Origin: Burkholderiales bacterium
Lineage (GTDB): Bacteria; Pseudomonadota; Gammaproteobacteria; Burkholderiales; JAEUOS01
Reading direction: 5' to 3'
DNA: 9,351 nt
Assembly (NCBI GenBank): GCA_947456845.1
Contig: CANGUJ010000125.1
Span: 1-9,351, forward strand
Both the position numbers and the translations under genes were made by a program. The notes under the pieces were generated by a model. That model searched no databases. It was not told the DNA's origin and worked only from the letters and a program-made list of their open reading frames with translations. Numbering within the stretch: the first letter of the stretch is position 1; every line of letters begins with the position of its first letter. This document shows, in pieces, positions 6,596 through 9,351 of the stretch.

Positions 6596-8008
6596 TCACA
6601 TGTCCGGCCATTTCACCGGCCCGCGCGCCCCCTCGAACGCGGCGGCGGCCGCGAGCGCCAGGTCCTCTCGGTACGCGGGCGCCACGATCTGCAGGCCGAT
6701 CGGCAATCCTGCCGCAGTGAAACCGCAGTTCACGCTCATGGCCGGCTGCTGGGTCAGGTTGAACGGGAAAGAAAAAGGCGTCCACCAGGTCCATTCGAAG
6801 CCGCCTGCCCGAATGCCGGGCGGCAGGTCGGGCATGACCCGGCCCACTTCGAATGCCGGCACCGCCGTGGCGGGCGTGATCAGCAGGTCGTACTTCTGGT
6901 TGAAGCGCTTCATCGCCTCGCCCGCCTGCACCCGGCCCTGCTGGTAGTCGACAAAATCCGCCAGGGTGTAGCGCGACGCGTAGGCGCAGGTGTCCTGCAG
7001 GCCCTGGTCCATCAGCCGGAATTTCTCCGGCGGCAGCTTCCCGAAGGTGTTGCGCGCGGTGGCGAACCAGTGCGTGGCGAACAGCGGCCCGCAGTCGGGC
7101 AGGCCGGGGTCGGCAGCCTCCACCACCGCGCCCAGGGCTTCGAACACCTTCACCGCCGCGGCGACGGCAGCCTCGACTTCCGGGTGCACCCAGGGGATGT
7201 ACCCCAGGCGCGCGCTGTAGGCGATGCGCAAGCCGCGCGCGCCCGCGGCAACCCGCGCGCCATAGTCGGGTTCGATCGGCGGCAGGGCGCTCCAGTCGCG
7301 CGCGTCGGGCCGTGCCAGCACATCGAGGAGCAACGCCGCGTCGCCCACGCTGCGCGTCATCGGGCCCACATGCGCCACCGTGCCCATGGGCGAGAGCGGC
7401 CAGGCCGGCACACGGCCGAAATGCGCCTTAATGCCGGTGGTGGCGGTGAACGAATTGGGAATGCGGATCGAGCCGCCGCCGTCGGTCCCCACCTGCAGCG
7501 CGCCCATGCCCGCGGCCAGCGCGGCGGAGGCGCCGCCGGACGAACCGCCCGGGGTCATGGCGGTATTCCAGGGATTGCGCGTGATGCCGGTCAAGGGCGA
7601 GTCAGTGGCACCCTTCCAGCCCCATTCGGGCGTGGTGGTCTTGCCGAGCAGCACCGCTCCGGCTTCGCGCAGCCGCGCGGTGCAGGGCGAATCGTCGTTC
7701 CACGGGCCTGCCGGATCGACCGTCTTCGAGCCGCGCAGGGTCGGCCAGCCGCGCGCGAGCAGCAGGTCCTTGATGCCGGTGGGCACCCCGTCGATGCGCG
7801 ATGCCGGCCGGCCGGCGCGCCAGCGCGCCTCCGCGGCGCGCGCGTCGGCCAGGGCGCTTTCTGCATCCACGTGGCAATAGGCGTTGATCTCCGGGTTCTT
7901 CGACGCGATGCGCTCGAGCACGGCCCGGGTGGCCTCCACCGGAGATAGCGAGCCGTCGGCGTAGCGGCGCGCGAGCTCGCCCGCGCTCATCCAGAGCAGT
8001 TCGCTCAT
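6596..8008 (-). CDS. Amidase-signature family hydrolase
   Basis: A 470-residue cytosolic amidohydrolase of the Ser-cisSer-Lys class, which cleaves carboxamides to acid plus ammonia or amine. The triad can be placed: K80 in G-V-P-T-G-I-K-D, cis-Ser S156 in T-P-G-G-S-S-G-G, and nucleophile S180 in G-T-D-G-G-G-S-I-R. The 24-residue distance between the two serines equals that in fatty acid amide hydrolase and malonamidase E2. The C-terminal half has D-L-L-I-T-P-A-T-A and the F-N-L-T-Q-Q-P-A-M-S segment of the family. Length is normal and there is no signal peptide. The ATG at 8008 follows the tautomerase stop by 5 bases without a strong ribosome site, so translation is probably coupled. The frame remains open upstream to 8596, but that is overlap with neighbours. 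GatA is an alternative within this superfamily, but no gatB or gatC is nearby. The physiological substrate is unknown. Confidence 0.92.
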   Translation of the reverse strand: MSELLWMSAGELARRYADGSLSPVEATRAVLERIASKNPEINAYCHVDAESALADARAAEARWRAGRPASRIDGVPTGIKDLLLARGWPTLRGSKTVDPAGPWNDDSPCTARLREAGAVLLGKTTTPEWGWKGATDSPLTGITRNPWNTAMTPGGSSGGASAALAAGMGALQVGTDGGGSIRIPNSFTATTGIKAHFGRVPAWPLSPMGTVAHVGPMTRSVGDAALLLDVLARPDARDWSALPPIEPDYGARVAAGARGLRIAYSARLGYIPWVHPEVEAAVAAAVKVFEALGAVVEAADPGLPDCGPLFATHWFATARNTFGKLPPEKFRLMDQGLQDTCAYASRYTLADFVDYQQGRVQAGEAMKRFNQKYDLLITPATAVPAFEVGRVMPDLPPGIRAGGFEWTWWTPFSFPFNLTQQPAMSVNCGFTAAGLPIGLQIVAPAYREDLALAAAAAFEGARGPVKWPDM

Positions 8009-8013
8009 GGCGG

Positions 8014-8199
8014 CTAGCGGTCCGACCAGAGCTTGCCGGCGGTGGCCCAGTTTTCCTTCTTCACGTCCTCGAAGATGATGTCGACAGCCTCGGGGCCGCA
8101 GCCCAGCACGCGGCAGGTTTCGCGGGTGATGGCCTCGGCCAGTTCGCGCTTCATTTCGACGCTGCGGCCTTCGAACAGTTTGATGGTCATGGCGGGCAT
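8014..8199 (-). CDS. 4-oxalocrotonate tautomerase-like small protein with an altered active site
   Basis: A 61-codon gene whose product aligns without gaps to 4-oxalocrotonate tautomerase. After removal of Met it starts with Pro1, the catalytic base of the superfamily, then T-I-K-L-F-E-G-R with Arg11 in place. The position of Arg39 in the classical enzyme is Asp39 (V-D-I-I), and Phe50 is Trp50 (K-E-N-W). Pro1 chemistry is therefore likely kept, but recognition of a dicarboxylate by Arg39 is lost. A strict 4-oxalocrotonate activity is thus doubtful. Such proteins act as hexamers in the cytosol. The start is well supported by AGGAGG at 8205-8210 with 5-base spacing. The gene sits 18 bases after the kinase gene and 5 bases before the amidase gene, so the three are probably cotranscribed. 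Confidence 0.88.
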   Translation of the reverse strand: MPAMTIKLFEGRSVEMKRELAEAITRETCRVLGCGPEAVDIIFEDVKKENWATAGKLWSDR

Positions 8200-8217
8200 G
8201 GTTGCCTCCTGTGCGGA

Positions 8218-9114
8218 CTAACGGATCTCGGATAACAGCTTGCGTATCAGTCCCTGCGCCTGCGCCACATAAGCGGCGCCGAACAGGTTGACATGGTTCA
8301 GGACGTGGTACAGGTTGTAGAGGTCGCGGCGCACGCCGTAGCCGGGATCGAGCGGCCAGGCCTCGCGGTAAGCGTCGCGAAACTGGGGCGCGAACCCGCC
8401 GAACAGCTCGCTCATGGCGATATCCGCCTCGCGGTCGCCATAATAGACCGCCGGGTCGAAAATCACCGGTGTACCGTCCTGCAGGAAGCCCGCATTGCCG
8501 GACCACAGGTCGCCATGCAGGAGCGAAGGCTGCGGCGCGTAGCCGGAAAAGTACAGCGGCAGCGCCTCGGCGACGCGCAAACCGCCTTCGACCCACATGC
8601 CGGCCGATGGCCCGGAGGACACGCGCCTGAGCTGCGGTTCGAGCCGGCGCTCGCGGAAGAACGCCGGCCAGGTGGTATCGGTCGTGTTGGCCTGCGGGGC
8701 AAGACCGATGTAGTTGTCGCGCTCGAAACCGAACCGCCCCGCGGTCTTGCGGTGCAACTGCGCCAGTTCGCGCCCCATGCGGGCGAAGGACGCGGGCGTG
8801 CCCGGCGCCAGATCGAAATGCTCCAGGACCAGGTAGGTGTGGCGTCCCTCGCCGCCCACCAGCAACACTTCGGGGACCCGGATGGCCTCCGCAGCAGCCA
8901 GGGCTTCAAGGCCGCGCGCCTCCGCCTTGAAACGCTGCATCTGCTCCGGATCGCCTACCTTGACGAACACCTGCGCTCCGTCGGGCAGACCGGCGCGCAA
9001 CACGCCCGCGCCGGCGGCGCCCGCCACCGGGCCGATCTCGCGCACCTCGATGACGCGCCGTGCCATCCGGGTGAAGAAAACCGAAAGCTGATCTCGCGAA
9101 GGGGCCGCCTGCAT
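8218..9114 (-). CDS. Fructosamine kinase family protein (FN3K/YniA-like)
   Basis: A 298-residue cytosolic kinase-fold protein. Characterised relatives phosphorylate sugar-amine adducts (fructosamines, ribulosamines) and so promote their removal from proteins or small molecules. Seen here, numbered from the ATG at 9114, are the ATP-binding lysine in V-F-V-K (K52), E65 in F-K-A-E-A, the catalytic loop L-L-H-G-D-L-W-S-G-N at 198-207, the metal-binding D220 in I-F-D-P-A, and Y-Y-G-D-R-E-A-D at 224-231. This catalytic-loop wording is diagnostic for FN3K rather than aminoglycoside kinases. The glycine-rich loop (P29-V-A-G-A-A-G-A-G) lacks the usual polar residue. An in-frame GTG at 9168 is possible, but the ATG fits the family N-terminus better. 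No Shine-Dalgarno precedes either. First gene of the kinase-tautomerase-amidase group. Confidence 0.88.
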   Translation of the reverse strand: MQAAPSRDQLSVFFTRMARRVIEVREIGPVAGAAGAGVLRAGLPDGAQVFVKVGDPEQMQRFKAEARGLEALAAAEAIRVPEVLLVGGEGRHTYLVLEHFDLAPGTPASFARMGRELAQLHRKTAGRFGFERDNYIGLAPQANTTDTTWPAFFRERRLEPQLRRVSSGPSAGMWVEGGLRVAEALPLYFSGYAPQPSLLHGDLWSGNAGFLQDGTPVIFDPAVYYGDREADIAMSELFGGFAPQFRDAYREAWPLDPGYGVRRDLYNLYHVLNHVNLFGAAYVAQAQGLIRKLLSEIR

Positions 9115-9122
9115 GGGCGCCG

Positions 9123-9153
9123 ATGATACACGGCCGAAATTGTGCGGCGCCAA
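9123..9153 (-). promoter_or_regulatory. Possible sigma-70 promoter close to the fructosamine kinase start
   Basis: On the minus strand TATCAT (9128-9123) matches the -10 consensus at five of six positions. TTGGCG (9153-9148) is a four-of-six -35, but the spacer is 19 bases, longer than ideal. The -10 ends only 8 bases before the ATG at 9114, and no ribosome site is visible. If the promoter is real, the mRNA would have almost no leader. Confidence 0.3.
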
Positions 9154-9178
9154 ATGCGCGGACCGCACGGCGCGGCGC

Positions 9179-9220
9179 GCGCCTGGGGGCTTGGGGGCCC
9201 GCGCCTAGGGGCTCGGGAGC
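9179..9220. repeat. Imperfect tandem duplication, period 22 bases
   Basis: GCGCCTGGGGGCTTGGGGGC (9179-9198) and GCGCCTAGGGGCTCGGGAGC (9201-9220) agree at 17 of 20 positions and are separated by CC. They lie in the 144-base gap between the partial gene at the right edge and the fructosamine kinase gene, upstream of the latter. The function is unknown. It could be slippage-derived spacer DNA or a pair of binding sites. Confidence 0.6.
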
Positions 9221-9258
9221 GCAGGCAGAGGTGCGGAGGCTTGGCGGCGCTTGCCGGG

Positions 9259-9351
9259 TCAGCGGCTCGACACCCGCATGCCCGCGGCCGGTTTTTCCAG
9301 CCGGCGCACGGCGGCGCGCACGAAACCGTCATCGAGCAGCGCCTCGAGGCC
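9259..9351 (-). CDS. C-terminal end of a gene cut by the window edge, unidentified
   Basis: The last 30 codons and a TGA stop of a minus-strand gene. The sequence ends G-F-V-R-A-A-V-R-R-L-E-K-P-A-A-G-M-R-V-S-S-R. The alternation V-R-x-x-V-R-x-L-E-K-P-A-A is reminiscent of the last strand and conserved lysine of dihydroneopterin aldolase (FolB). However, the piece after the lysine is short and does not show the usual V-G-V-x-I end, so I do not name it. It is on the same strand as the kinase gene and 144 bases upstream of it. Confidence 0.45.
   Translation of the reverse strand, partial: GLEALLDDGFVRAAVRRLEKPAAGMRVSSR

Noticed and set aside
6596..8596. Amidase extended to a 666-codon frame
   Set aside because: The upstream part overlaps the tautomerase and kinase genes out of frame. 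The ATG at 8008 gives the normal family length.
9115..9168. GTG at 9168 as the kinase start, adding 18 residues
   Set aside because: No ribosome site, and the extra residues do not resemble family N-termini. The ATG at 9114 gives the usual helix before the nucleotide loop. It is kept as an alternative in the gene entry.

Overview
The window is GC-rich DNA (about two thirds G+C by eye) whose gene content and protein style point to a betaproteobacterium, most likely Burkholderiales. The evidence for this is a short biotin ligase without an N-terminal DNA-binding domain, a substrate-binding protein of the kind abundant in that order, and the codon bias. The assignment rests on recognition, not on a search.

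Layout. At the left edge (1-68, minus) is the N-terminus of a cut gene, possibly a crotonase. It is divergent from birA (280-1092, plus), the biotin-protein ligase. About 190 bases follow without an intact gene. They hold a startless, frame-open fragment (about 1104-1253) that resembles the C-terminal two thirds of an AbrB/MazE-type antitoxin. From 1279 to 9114 every gene is on the minus strand. In transcription order (right to left) these are a fructosamine-kinase-family protein (8218-9114), a 4-oxalocrotonate-tautomerase-like protein of 61 residues (8014-8199), an amidase-signature hydrolase (6596-8008), a family 5 periplasmic solute-binding protein (4932-6512), two DppB/DppC-type permeases (3827-4768 and 2895-3824) and a tandem fused ATPase (1279-2886). 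The right edge (9259-9351, minus) holds the last 30 residues of another gene.

How it works together. The four transporter genes form a complete ABC importer of the peptide/opine/nickel class. The gene order, solute-binding protein, two permeases, then one protein carrying both ATPase domains, is the one seen in yejABEF. The kinase, tautomerase and amidase genes are tightly packed just upstream. A plausible reading is uptake of a peptide-like or amide compound followed by cytosolic hydrolysis, but no substrate can be read from the sequence.

Regulation. Two signals divide the minus-strand block. A near-consensus sigma-54 (-24/-12) element lies in the 83-base gap between the amidase and the solute-binding protein genes, so the transporter may be switched on separately, for instance by nitrogen limitation. 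An intrinsic-terminator hairpin lies directly after the solute-binding protein gene and before the permeases. It is well placed to make binding protein in excess over the membrane parts. Most other junctions are 2 to 18 bases and look translationally coupled.

I see no RNA genes, CRISPR array, insertion sequence or phage genes. This is mostly an ordinary catabolic/transport locus. The most useful leads are the sigma-54 site, the intra-operon terminator, the tautomerase with an altered active-site position, and the antitoxin remnant after birA.
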